This document shows positions 22,343-35,403 of a stretch of DNA of 64,000 nt, in pieces. The notes under the pieces are model-generated. The model was not told the DNA's origin and ran no database searches. It worked only from the letters and a program-made list of their open reading frames with translations. How positions within the stretch are numbered: the stretch's first letter is position 1; each line of letters begins with the position of its first letter. Location of the stretch: NCBI GenBank assembly GCA_000320545.1, contig ADNK01000283.1, forward strand, positions 2,501 to 66,500, written 5' to 3'. Source of the DNA: Bigelowiella natans CCMP2755 (taxonomy: Eukaryota; Cercozoa; Chlorarachniophyceae). Position numbers and translations under genes: made by a program.

Positions 22343-22671
22343 CTTTATATTTTTCTGGGCGATGTGGGCTTTGAGGGCTGCCATGAAAAGCTCCTATGTA
22401 CTGTGCATATCCCACACTTACGACATTATTCTTGGTTTGTCGTCCTCTAAATTACAAGAGAATCACCAACAACCAGAAAACTATTCATCGAATTAATTAC
22501 GACAACATACTATGATTGTCGCAGACTGAAACAGGATCTGCACTCTAATTTTGGCAAAAACAACTGAACTGAGAGTGACAGATTCTCAAAACTGGCTCTC
22601 ACAGTTTCTTCTCATCTAAGCGTTTCGGCCCTTTTAAATCGGAAAAAGTTCTTCCAAAAGGGGATGCATTT
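22343..22671. promoter_or_regulatory. divergent promoter gap, membrane protein / Patched-family gene
   Basis: About 330 bases lie between the two proposed start codons. The sequence is mixed, with no microsatellite and no TGCATG-type island. No specific element could be assigned. Confidence 0.4.
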
Positions 22672-23153
22672 ATGCTTAAAATCGCAGGTTCGAGGCAAGA
22701 AAACTGTAGAAAATCGCGCTGCGTTCCCCGATGTTCAACACAAAAACAGAACGAACGCCGAACCACGAGATCTGCCCCAACCCGTGAGACAGCTGATAGA
22801 CACGATGGTTGTTCCAGACAACGGGCAGGTAGATGTTCATATCCTCATGTTAATAGCAGCGCTCTATGCCTCATAAAGTCTGTCCTGCACTTGGTGATTG
22901 AAAGGGCACGAGGACGGCTTTTCGACGGGAGGAAGCGAAGGGGGAGTTTGAAGGTGTAACACACAGAAGCTGCTGCCGGCACAAAAACCCACTGCCTAGT
23001 GTCCATTAATTCTATCTTGGTAGCTAATAAGCCATCAAATACATATATAATTTCCAGCAACAGAAACGAAACGTTCGGAACGAGGGCTGATGTGGTTTCA
23101 GGACAAAATGGAAGATGGGTCATATAGACAGCTCTCCTTCTTCTTCTTCTTCT

Positions 23154-23233
<80 letters not shown>

Positions 23234-24816
23234 TACACGTGTAACCACGAGTGTATGGTGTATGCACGCATGTGGTTAGTGTGTGCGCATATCTTATAAA
23301 TACGAAATCACCTCGTAGGGAAAAATTGTTAGCGATGATTTGCAAGCAACTATATCAGCCACACGAATACATGCGCGAGAGGACCAATCTTGATTGAACA
23401 TTTACACTACAGATTTGATTGGCTAGGGCGAATGTGCGCAGAAAAGCCGTGGATCGTAATCTTGACGAGCTTGATCGTGTGTCTTCTATGCTCCATTGGA
23501 TTCATTCGGTGGACACCCGAATCGCGTCCAGAAGAGCTCTGGTCATACTTGATTACTATAACATAGATGCATAATGCTTACCGGCTTGAAGAATGATGAT
23601 AGTGATGATAATGAAGATGTGGATAAATATTGTGACGACAATGCTGAGTCAGAAAACGCACACGGAGCACTCAGAGCGTTGATGTTCTTACCATCCATGT
23701 GCACACTCCCTCGCCACATCATCGTAACCCTGAGCACTTTTATGCCTAGGGTATCTCAAAACACAGATGCTGTGCGTGATAACGACTACGTGAAGGATAG
23801 GTGGAGTTATGAGCCAAGGTCACACCTGCAGATGTGTGTGGTCATAACATATATGTATAAGAAGAGCATTATAAATTTCATTTATAAGCCATCGGAACAG
23901 GTTCATTCCTCACTAATTGTCGTCGCTGTCTCCTCTCTGCTGTCTCTGTGATATCGTCGTCATTTAGATTCAACGCTTTCTACTCAAAAGTGGAGAGTGG
24001 GCAGTTGCTAACGCCAGAGTCTATGCAGAAGCTAAATGACTTGTACAAAGCAATAGATGAATAGAGAGAGAGTGATGGGGGATAAATAAAGAGGAGAGGG
24101 GAGGAGGAGGATATTTCTGTGTTGAAAATACATCAAATCCCAACTTACGAAGATCAAACAACTCCTTCAAAGGCACTCGCAGACAATGGCGATAAACGTT
24201 TCTGCACAGTCCGATCAGGACAAATTTCCAGGTGAATGCCATGCCTCGATGATGCGAATACCGAACGAGACTTTGAAGGAACAGGGTTGAAAAGATATCA
24301 ATATGGATCAATGCCACTATCAATCCCGCAATCGTGTAGTCGCCACCACTGTTTCCGTCGCTATGGTGCCATGTCTTCGCGATTTCCTTTGATCGGTTTT
24401 CTTGATCTTTGTTCCTTGTCTTCTCTTCTTTTTCTTGATTCATGCAGGCCAGTGGGACTTCGAGCGTGCGTGTTTTCGGCAGGGCCAGTACTGTATGCTG
24501 TACAGCCCGCTGACGTTATTTGATTTCAATTCCACGCTCATCGCGTCTCTGACGCAGGGCGAAATTGATCGAAGATACAATGACAGTACCTACTACAAAA
24601 CTCGGTAGTGAATGCCTTGCAATACACGTACAATCCACTCGCAGAACTTATGCACACCTTTTGGCTGCTTGTGAAAGAACATCAAAAAGGAAAACAAGTG
24701 CACCCATATCACCACATGTTTTGGACAGGTTTGGTCGCCAACTGACTCAAAACGACTTATTCGGTGAAATGATGATGAGTGTGATAACAGCTACTTGAAT
24801 AATCCAAAACGTTAAT

Positions 24817-24855
<39 letters not shown>

Positions 24856-25249
24856 ATAGAGTAGTACATACATTTATTTTGAGAAAAAATAAGTGGTAAG
24901 GTACAGGCGAGTCTTTCAAGATTGTTATTATTATATATAGGGTTCGAAAATGGAAATCTTGTTGCTTTCAGGTGCGTTTACGGTTCTTAAAGAACTCAAT
25001 TGCATATCTGAGAACCCCATTTAATACTTTTTGTAGTCGTGCTTATTATCGTAGAATAGTTTGTGTATGTAAGTGTGTGTGTGCTTATGTGCGTGCGTAT
25101 GCTTGATATCAATTCTGTTTTTCTTTCTCTGTCTCTTTCATCCTCACTATCATTGGCTAGAGGAGTATACGTGCTCGATCAGCATGTCGTTCTCAAAGAT
25201 AACGCGTAAAAGATATAAACCGTTAACATTACGATATCTAATGATATAA

Positions 25250-25283
<34 letters not shown>

Positions 25284-25386
25284 TAGCTTTCTATTCATCT
25301 GTTTCCTCCACGTTGCACCTAGCGTCTAATAGAATAAGGATTCAAACCAGATTGAGTTTCCTTCTGAGTTGTCTGATGAAAATTGA

Positions 25387-25447
<61 letters not shown>

Positions 25448-26228
25448 GGATACAGTCTGAGGTGAAGTAGAAAGAGAGACAACAACAGCAACAACAACAA
25501 CAAAAAGGAAAGTCATATTTATCACTGTCTTCTACAGTATCATCATTTGCTTCTCCTATCCATATTTATTGAATCGATTGGTAGGTATGAAGATGTGGTA
25601 GGAGAGCCGTGGGAGCGGAAAGGAGTAAAGATTTATCGTTCTGATAATTCTCCTCTGGACACCGTTCCTGTCTTCACTGTCTCCTGGGTTGTTTATTGTA
25701 GCATCCTTGTTCTTCCAATTCCCCCCTCCTCATATTCATTATCACAATTTACGTATTGTCTGCCCGAAAACACTGCTGCGATGATGAGCAGCATGGAAGC
25801 ATGAGGAATGCATCTATGTGTATATACATATGTATAGAATGGTCTTCATTTCCCCCCCCCCCCTCCTCTCTCTCTCTTGTGTGTGTATGTGCTTGTGTGT
25901 GTTCATTGGCGTGTTTCTACTTCCAGTCCGATGAGTTTTCCGCAGCAATCCAAGCGGACAGCTTCTCTATCGTCATTGCTTATCTTCTCATCATCGTATA
26001 TCTCGCATGTAATCATCTTCGTCATTCACATATCATCCGAATCCCCGCATATGTTACCGCACATGACAAAGGAAAAACAGCACAAACACGTGATAACGAT
26101 GCTGTAGAGAGCTTTCAACGAAAGAAAGGACGAAAGCCAAATACACGCACATTTAGCGACGATCGAAGATAAACTATGTCCACACACATGGACACAAGAC
26201 AAACACACACCGCACAAATCACGTATAA

Positions 26229-26276
<48 letters not shown>

Positions 26277-26480
26277 GCCATTTCGCTGCACGTTAGTCAC
26301 GCTGGGGAGGAGAGATCCCGTTGATTGCATGGTAGGAGTATCATTCTGTGCAGTTTTGGGGTACTAGTAAAAGTAGTAGTAAGAATAGCAGTGGTAATAT
26401 CAATGGGAGGAGGAGGATTGAAGGAGGAGGAGCTAACAAGCACGCTTTTAATAAAAATATTACTTTGTAGATATAAATTG

Positions 26481-26522
<42 letters not shown>

Positions 26523-27282
26523 TGTATATTTTTTCATGGATGACTCATGTTCCTACTGCTACTATCACCACTGAAGTATACATGCTATTGATTAAACAAC
26601 AACAACACAAAAGTGTGGGAATGGCCCTTTGTGCATCCTGGGGACTGGCAGCTGGGTTTGGAGTGATATTTACGCCTCTCCATTTGAACATCCCGTTCCT
26701 TCTTGTCGGGCTTGGTAATTTTTTCCTCACCCGCCCTTCTTCCGCTACGACTTTGCGACAGAAGAACAGAGAGAAAGAGAGAGAGAGAGAGATAGAGGTG
26801 GGGCGGGGAGGGGAGGGTGGAAGGGGTTGGAAGGAGAGATCCTTTATTCTGACTTCATGGCTGCCTATAGTAACTGTCCGCTTTTCTGTTGCGGTTATTC
26901 TACTTCTGATATACAGGCGTGGACGACGCGTTTATCTTAGTCACAGAGTTTCAGGTGCGTATCTCTCGCAACTCAACCCTTCAGACCGTCGTATCAATAG
27001 ACATGCGACGCGTTTCGCCATTTCCTATCATTTTTGCCTGTGCTTGTATGTGTCTCTCCAAGCGCGCACACACGCGCGCGCGCGCGCGCGCGTGTGTGTG
27101 TGTGTAGTGTGTTGTGTTCATTATAAATTAAATGTAGTGTTTTATCAAATATCGTTTGGGTTTTGGTCCTTAATTTGCAGAGGGCGTCGCAGAAAGGGCA
27201 GGGCAAGACGGAAGCGATGAGAACGGCCATGCGTGTTGGGGTATGAAAGAATGCATAAACATCACAAAAAACAGTAGTAGTG

Positions 27283-27319
<37 letters not shown>

Positions 27320-27852
27320 CCGTAGTAGCAGGAGTAATTCTCGTTATCAAAGCCATCTGTCACTGTTGATGATGCTGTCTCGCAATAGGATCGTACTTTA
27401 AAAAAATTCTGGGCTTCTTCTTACCACCTTTTTCGCCCCATCCATGTCCTCAGGGAATGTCGATCTTCATCACGTCGCTCACTGACTTTCTTGCGTTTGC
27501 CATCGGTGAGACTTCTCACTAGATCATTAAACCCCGAACGAACGATGAGTATGTAGTTGATAAAGTTTGCACCACTCCGTTTCTGTGTGAATGAATGCTG
27601 ATAATCTCGTCTTTTTAAGTCTGGCTTGTTTCCTCTCTCTTCTCTCTTCTCATCTCTGCTCACATCTGCTTGTTCTCCCCCCCCCTCTTTTTAATAGGTT
27701 CGACGACACAACTACCTGCGCTAAGTGCATTTTGCGTTTATGCTGGCCTCGGAGTGATCTTCGATTTCTTCTTCCAAGTACCAACATATAAACAGAAGAA
27801 CAACAACAGCAAGAGCAGCAGCAGCGACAACATAAACTCGAAACACACACAT

Positions 27853-27883
<31 letters not shown>

Positions 27884-28284
27884 TATGCACACAGAGATAA
27901 GAGGGCGGGTAGTACGCAACACGCACCGTTTTTTATGTAACCGTGTGTGTGCATGACGCCGGGACAAAGCGCCCTCGCAGCTCTGATAACATATATGAGA
28001 TTTCTGCTCGTTGAGTAGATATAGGTGCGAATAAGGTCTTAAATTTGTCGTTATAATTACTGTCAGGTGACATTCTTCATGGCGTGTGTGTCGTTGAATG
28101 CGTCTCGCTCTGAAAACCAGCGTCGTGATTGTATCTGCTGCTTCCGCGCTAAGAGCGAGCCCGATCACATCCCGTACCAAACGCCAGCAAGGGGCTGCTG
28201 CTGCTTTAAATGCACTTCCGATGTGCGTGCGTGCTAAGAACACGATCACGATGACAATAATGATGGTTCCCACGTACGTGGGGA

Positions 28285-28349
<65 letters not shown>

Positions 28350-31056
28350 GTGTGTGCGCGCGCGCGGTATGCTTTGCAGCAACCTGAAACAAGCCTAATT
28401 TTCATTTCGACACAGAAACATTATACGCATCGCTCTCTTTCATTGCTCCATTTCGCATGTACACGTAGGTCTTAGAACCCAACTTCAAGCGATACGCCAG
28501 TACCCTGGTCACATGGCCGTGTCGCGCATTCATTTGTGCGTTGTTCTTGATATTTCTCGGGCTCTCTAGCAACGGCATCCACAGAATGGTGTTACCTACT
28601 ACTGCTACCGCTACTAATACTGTTAGTTTTTAAGTCATCGCCGTCATCGCCCATCACCACATCATCATGAAAGAAGTCCGTATATGGACTTGAAGCAGCA
28701 ATAAATGACTAACATTCCGCACCCTGCTCTACCGGCCTACTTACTACCAGCAAGTCAACTTCAAACTCGATTGGTTTCTGCCCGCTGATTCGTACCTCAA
28801 TAAGGTCACGTGACTGATGCTATGTAGAAATAGTGTACGTCGCGAAGAGCTTCTTGGGGAGTCGATTGCGCTAACTTGCACATATTTTCCGCATAGGCAT
28901 TCAAGTGGGAGAAGGATTACTTCGTGTCCTCAACCCCGTTTTACGTGTACATCAAGGTAAGTATACTCGGATGTTTATTATCGGCATGCGCGCCTGTTAG
29001 GTGCTGCTGTTGCCCCACCGAATAAACACGCTTATTTTTTGACGGTGGGATGAATCCAATGATGTGTTGTGGCTGTGCTTGTTGTGCTTGTTGTTTTTGT
29101 AATATTATTGTTGTTGTTTGTGATTGGGGACGGACATTGATTTACTAGGACGTCGACTACTACAACCGCCAAGTGGAGCTCAATCGAATTCAAACGTGTG
29201 TCGCCTTTTTTGTGTGATATTGGTGGCATAACAGTATTAAAGTCGTTACCAGGATTACTTACTACGGTTCCCTTCCCCTTCCCCCTCCTCTTCCAACTGC
29301 CTCTGCTACCACCATCCGCTCTCTCAGATTCTTGCAAACGTCTAAATGGATTGTGGAGCAATCAACTAGTTTTTGGTACATGACACAGATCCCGAACACG
29401 AAGATAGATAGAAGAAATTTGCAATCCCCCCCCCCCCCCGTCCTCACTCTCCTGTGACTCCTCCTCCTTCCTTTCTCCTTGGCCCTCCTTCATATCCGGT
29501 CGGCAACATCAGGTTCCCCGATTTCCTCTCATGGTGCAAGGACACAACACCGTACTCAAACTATTATCAAAACGGTAGTAAAGTACTTCGTGATCAGAGA
29601 AATGAACTTTTGCATGCAAGGGAGGGGGGGGGGGGGAGGTAGCGCATGACCTATGCTTGAATATACACAAAATGCGTTGGCACATAGACATACGCACAAA
29701 TTACCAAACATCTTGATGTTGTTTTAATTTCTTGATATACCATTGTACACATGAAATAACTAGTGTCTGGAATCGTCTCTTTGACGAATGAAACTCTATT
29801 CTACAATGGTCTCAGCACCTACATCAATGTAAAGAAAATTGCCATCGCATTTGCTCTTGCTGTACTCTGTGAATGTTGTTGCTTGTGGCTATCGTTGATG
29901 CTGCTGCTGAAAATGAAGCGAACTTCATTATCTTCCGTCTCTCTCTACACACCCCTCCCTCTCCCTCCCTGAAACGTGGCATTTGTTGTCTTCTCAATGG
30001 CACTAGAGCAATGGATCTAGGTATATCCGAGATATCCAATTCATTGATTCCAGCGACCCAACCAGGGTAAGGATCAAGAATCAGGGGGGGGGGGGGGGTG
30101 TCGACGTTAGAGAACGTTGTTTGAAGGCGGTAGGAGCTGTGGTACTGCGATGTTGTAATGGTTTCTTCTCCTGATTTCTCCTTTTGTCTATCATAGCGGT
30201 GGTGGAGATGTCGGATTAGGTGGTTTTTCTTTGCTCTCATTGCCGTCTTTGCCCTTTATTGCAGGGAATTCTAGCGTCTCGAGGCAGCGGTCAGATCTCG
30301 GTGACCGAATTCACGAATTCTGGGAAAGAAAAGTGCGTTGATCTGCTGGAAGCGCGACTCAAACCACACGCTTCCTCCCCCCTCCTCTCTCGCTGTGTGT
30401 GTTTGTATGTGTAGTATCTATGTGCAGCACAAAATATATCTAAAACATGTTATCATGTTGCTATAGATACAACACCAAATAACGAGGACTGACCGCGCGC
30501 GCGCGCGCGTGTGTGTATGTGTGTGCTTCCTTTGTGTGGCTTCGTTACATTGTTTTGATTTCTGTTACGCACTTTGGAGTGAAGAGATTTACATGTGAAT
30601 ATCGAGATGAAACATTCATGGTCTTGGCCATTTGCGATGACAGAAGAACATACACCAATGATGATCTTTCAAATTTATGGAGGAGGAGGGATCCACATTT
30701 GAAATGTTCTGATTCCCCCCCCTTCCCCCCCTATATGCTGGTAGATACGAGGCAATGACGGAGCTACGAAGCGAGTGCAACGACGCGATGAACTACAACG
30801 ACGCACGTGTCTTCTCCAATAATTTCCTCTACTGGGAAGAGTAAATAATAACCGATCGACTTTGATAGATTATTATTATGACGATAGGGATAGGGGGGAT
30901 GGTCATGATGATAATAGTATTGATGCTAAGAGTCTTTTAATTTCTCGTAAATAACACAATAATTTTCATTTGGAGAAAGTAGTTACGACCCCCTTATCCC
31001 GTCTTTTCCCTTCATATTTAACCACATTCTTAATACTGTCTCTGTTGCTGCTGCTG

Positions 31057-31093
<37 letters not shown>

Positions 31094-31186
31094 GGTTTTC
31101 TCTAATCCGCGGAGAGTTGATACAAAACATCCTCATCGCGGTGGCTGTGATGTTCATCATTGTCTTCGTTATGGTATCAAAGTTTT

Positions 31187-31219
<33 letters not shown>

Positions 31220-32004
31220 ATAGTATAGCAGTAATAATATAGCAGTAATAGTAGAAATAGTAGAAATACGGAGATGAAATGAGCGAATATGTCCTTAGTT
31301 CATTCTCAACCCCTTCTTTCCTTCCCCCGTCTCAGATCGTGCAGTGGCAGGTAGTACTTTCAGTGGCACTGGCAATTGGGGCGACCATAATCAACACCCT
31401 GGGAATGTCCTACTACTGGGGGGTTGAGCTCAATAGCGTCGTGACAATATTCGTCCTTATCTCCATCGGTCTCTCCGTCGACTATAGCGCACACATCGGG
31501 CACACGTTCAAAGAGTCATACGGTAGTGGGTGTCTGTCGGTAGTTGCGGTATATAATTGATGCTGGGTGAAACGACGAGGAGGGCGCTGTTTACCTGTAA
31601 TGGCGGTGCGATGAGCATAGAGTACTCGGAGATTGCCTTACGTTATTTTTGTTCAATAAGGAACGTCGATCGAACGCGCGGTGAAAGCATTGACTAACAC
31701 GGGTGTTGCCTTTGGATGAAAACAATAGTATAGCACGCTCTTTTTAACACGACACGACACACACACACACACACGCACAAGCGCGCGCGCGCGCACGTAC
31801 ATGCATATGCACACATGAATTATATGTGTTTTTTTAATTTGACTTGGGATGTGTTGTGTGATTGTGGCGGTAGGACCTCCTGTGTTCAATGCAATATTTT
31901 CCACCTTCATCGCAATTTTGGTGCTAGCGAACTCAAAGACGTACATTTACAAGGTGGTGGGCAAGTGTTGTTGTTGTTGTTGTTGTTGTTGTTGTAGTTT
32001 TTGA

Positions 32005-32056
<52 letters not shown>

Positions 32057-32535
32057 AGATGATGGTGAAAATGATGATGAGGAGGGTATCCATGCTGAGA
32101 GGATTGCGGTCCTAGCATCTAGTTTGTTGGTTGTAACATTTGCTTCTCCGTTGATCGATCAATCGGTCGATTGACCCGACAGGTTTTTTTCCAATTCTTC
32201 TTATTAACGACTTTGTTCGGTGGATTCAACGGGCTTGTCGTCCTTCCGGTTGCCAACACCCACAATAACACAACAAAACCTGCTTTTTTTGTGCATTACC
32301 CTCCAAACACAGTTTATTGCATCGTCGCCGCTCATATCACTATCCTGAAATGTACCATCTTCTGCCCATCCTTCCTCCTCTTATTCGCGACCCATGGCCG
32401 TTCATTTGGAAATGATCCCTCCCCTCCTCCTCCTCCTCCTCCTCCTCCTCCTTCTAGGCTCTTTTAGCTACAATCGGTGGAGATAAGATAGAAGCCTCCT
32501 CCCCAACTGATGTGCTTGAAGCGGGACGGTGCTGA
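22672..32535 (+). CDS. Patched/NPC1-family RND permease with sterol-sensing domain
   Basis: Twelve-span RND transporters of this family move sterols or other lipids. Early exons join in phase: 22672-22828, 23058-23118, 23413-23541 (first span, PWIVILTSLIVCLLCSIGF) and 23750-23800. Later exons, with borders less certain: about 23966-24060, 24447-24607, 25574-25690, 25926-26010, 26600-26715 and 26929-26953 (GVDDAFILVTEFQ). Then come 27181-27238, 27455-27508 (MSIFITSLTDFLAFAIG), 27700-27778, 28068-28230 (with RRDCICC), 28469-28590, and luminal exons to 30842 including YEAMTELRSECNDAM. The second half is 31094-31173, 31337-31527 (LSVDYSAHIGHTFKESYG), about 31660-31716, 31873-31960, 32182-32250 and a last short exon to TGA at 32533-32535. 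Both six-span halves are present, so it is likely functional. The first exon is the weakest part. Introns carry most of the local microsatellites. Confidence 0.88.
23143..32046. repeat. microsatellite-rich introns of the Patched-family gene
   Basis: Notable tracts: (TTC)n(TC)n(AC)n 23140-23231, (AT)n 24820-24852, (CA)n 25253-25282, (AT)n(AG)n 25390-25448, (AT)n 26233-26274 and 26486-26521, (GC)n(GT)n 27070-27105, (TAG)n 27275-27319, (AC)n 27853-27882, (CT)n(TG)n 28288-28350, (CTA)n 31056-31091, (TAG)n 31186-31219, (TTG)n 31968-31995 and (GA)n 32010-32046. None interrupts a recognised exon. Confidence 0.9.
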
Positions 32536-33962
32536 CAACCCACACATCGCACCAACATCGCTCGCATGCAATCGATCTACTACACCAACAAATAACGCAG
32601 TACAAACGTTCTGGGAGTATCCCTTTTACTTCAATCTACACCGTCACCGACACTCGTAGTCGATTCTGTTGTCTCGTTATTGTTTCTCATTATTGTTGTA
32701 CTTTGTTGTTGTTCGTCACTGCGCGACAATAAAGGAAAAGTATTGGCGGGGCAAGTGCGCTCATGCTAGAGAAGAAGGAGAGCACGTAATTGACTAAGAA
32801 AATTGTAACTGTTCCCTCTGGCTCACATGATATTGGTCTGAATGCACACTTTCTCTCAGTGTCGACGGACGGAATTCTCTCGCAGGAAAGAGTACCCAGT
32901 ACGTTCGATACTATTTATCCACAACTTCTATCGTATAGATTTGTAACCTTCATGAGTTTGTTCTATAATGTTCTTTCTATACGCTATGATGTATTTAGGT
33001 TAAACAATGCGTTGTAATTCCGCGTACGTGCATTGGGGGGGGATGAGGACTGCACTTCCAGAGGAAACATTCCCACTAGCTAGCTGGAAGTGGATGCACT
33101 GTAGCACACATAAATTCGCTTGTGTCATCGGGACTTCTCGTGTGGCATTTGTTTAGTTGATTTGGGGAAACGGTGCAAGATGTCATCGATGTCCGTCCAT
33201 GCAGCTGCAGCTCTGCTCTCTAGCTTGCCTCAAATTGCATGCTGCGTCAGACTTGTGATGCATGTGGGCACATTGTGTCGCACACAACTCATGTCAGAGC
33301 AAGTTTTTTGCGATTCACAAATGATGTGTGTTCCAATGAGCATTCGTGACAAGTCGTCCAAATGGGCGGTGGGCAAGTTGTGCATGCGATCGTTGCAACC
33401 ATGACAAGGTGTGAGTGCATCGACACTTTTCCGCGCCTGGGAAACATCCCAGCGTGCACGCCAGCACGTGCCACGTTGACTTCACATTGGTAGTTACGTA
33501 CTGGACGCTACTACTGTCATTGTCAGCTAGCCAGTGTGTCCGTATGCCCAAAGACCCAAGGCAGGGGATGTTGAAAATTGTCTCCTAGTTCCGCAACAGA
33601 ACCACGAGGATGACGACCGCGTGCTCTAACGATGCTCGGATTTCCAATGCAATCGCCTGCGATTAGGATCCAAAATGACCTGCGTTTTACCAATTTTACG
33701 GTCTATTTTATTGTCGCGACTCTGAAAAGCAGTGAAGAGAGGAAAGAGGAGGAAGAACCGTTGATAGCGTTTGAATGAGAAGGAGTGGCACGGAGGTCGC
33801 CAAAGCCACACCGGACACCCCGCCTGTGCACCGCACCGTAGCTGGCCGTGTTATCCGAAGCGACCAATCAGTAGTTTGTGCAGTAAACGGTGATTTGGAA
33901 AGATATGCCTTGTGCTGCATCGCTACGATCTAATACTAGCCTTTCCTCATCTATCTTCCAGC
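32536..33962. repeat. Patched 3' flank with TGCATG-type island, then POFUT2 upstream region
   Basis: No gene seen. AATAAAGG at about 32728 could be a poly(A) signal for the upstream gene. The island runs from about 33040 to 33560, with ACTAGCTAGCTGG near 33076 and many TGCATG, TGTCATC and GTGCGT words. From about 33560 to 33962 the sequence is ordinary and probably holds the POFUT2-like promoter. Confidence 0.5.
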
Positions 33963-35365
33963 ATGCTCTCGCCGACTCTGCTCCGCCTGTTCCGCCTCCT
34001 CATACTCGGTGTAGTCGTTGGCATCCATGGGAAAAATATCGAAGGCGATGGTTCTGATCGCACGCTGCAAAAGACGAAGTATCTTCTCTACGACGTGAAG
34101 GTGCTGTCCCTACTGCGTATTTGATCTTTCTTCTCGGTCAGCAGAATAATACCATCGTTTGTCAGATCGGGGAAGGCTTCAACCTACAAAAAGAGATCTT
34201 CATTCGCGCGGCATGGCTAGCGGACGAGCTCAATAGAGAGAGCGTAAGTGTGTGTGCTGCGTTGTCTTTGCTGTAAGGAGTGTCTCTTCAACAGGATTAA
34301 ACGACATACATGCATGCATAGACGACGAGGACAACAGGCATCCAATGGACTGTGGTCCTTCCTCCATGGTGCTTCTTGGCACACTGGAAGGTAAATCCTA
34401 TCTCATACAAATCATCGCTCGTGCAAGTGGAGACGGCGACGTTCCGCATACACTTCATTTTCGCTCCTTCCGTACTTAAATATGTAAAGCTCATTAACAC
34501 TTACTCTATATTTCTCCCTGTATCTAAAGATTCCCCCGCACCCCCCCTTTCCTTCCCGAAAATGGGCGCGTGTATACTAATAACAGTATTGCATATGTAC
34601 GACGAATTGCTAGATTAGGGTAAGCAGCGATCTATTTAATGCTAACAGGTTTCAAAGGGGACGGTAAGGGACTGGGAAACGTTTTTTGATGTTCAATTTC
34701 TGCAAAGGTGGTCATTATCTACATTCAGCAATAACATTATTGGAAAACTCAGAATGATCATCTGTTGAAGCTGCTAACACACAACACACGCACATATAGC
34801 GTCTCTTTCTGGCTGGTGCTTCTGGCTTCTTTCACTTATTCCTGCAATTATACCCGTAGGGCAACGTTTCCTGTGATTGAGTACAAAGAGTATGCCGCAA
34901 GAATGGGTACCAAAGCAAGCGGTGCGACACATTTCTTCTCCTAACTTACAAACTTTCCTTTTGTACGTCATCCCCCCCCTCGTCATCCAGTCCTTCGTCG
35001 TTTGAATTCGCCCATCATCATCTCTAATCTTCTTTTGCACGATAATACTGCTGAGTGGGATCGATCCGTGTATAGCCATTAATAATAATAAGAATAACAA
35101 TGATAATGATAACTAACATTGTTACGCACAACCTCCACCATCACAGCAGCAGCAGCAGCAGAAGGAGGAGGAGGAGTAACTGTTCCAGCCGTGGACTTGA
35201 TTCTTCATCTCGAGTCGTTTCGACCTAAGGAGTGGGTTCCGAGCTTCCAAGCCATCTCGTGCTCCGAGGTGCTGCTACCACGTCTAATGCGAAAGAAAGA
35301 AAGAAAGAAAAGAAGTTCCTCATTGTCGCTTCTTAATCTCTTTGTTTCGGCATTGTTGCACCCCC

Positions 35366-35403
<38 letters not shown>

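Noticed and set aside
22845-23345. 166-codon minus-strand ORF with Arg/Val/Cys runs
   Set aside because: Driven by the (TTC)(TC)(AC) composite repeat; the opposite strand carries in-phase exons of the Patched-like gene.
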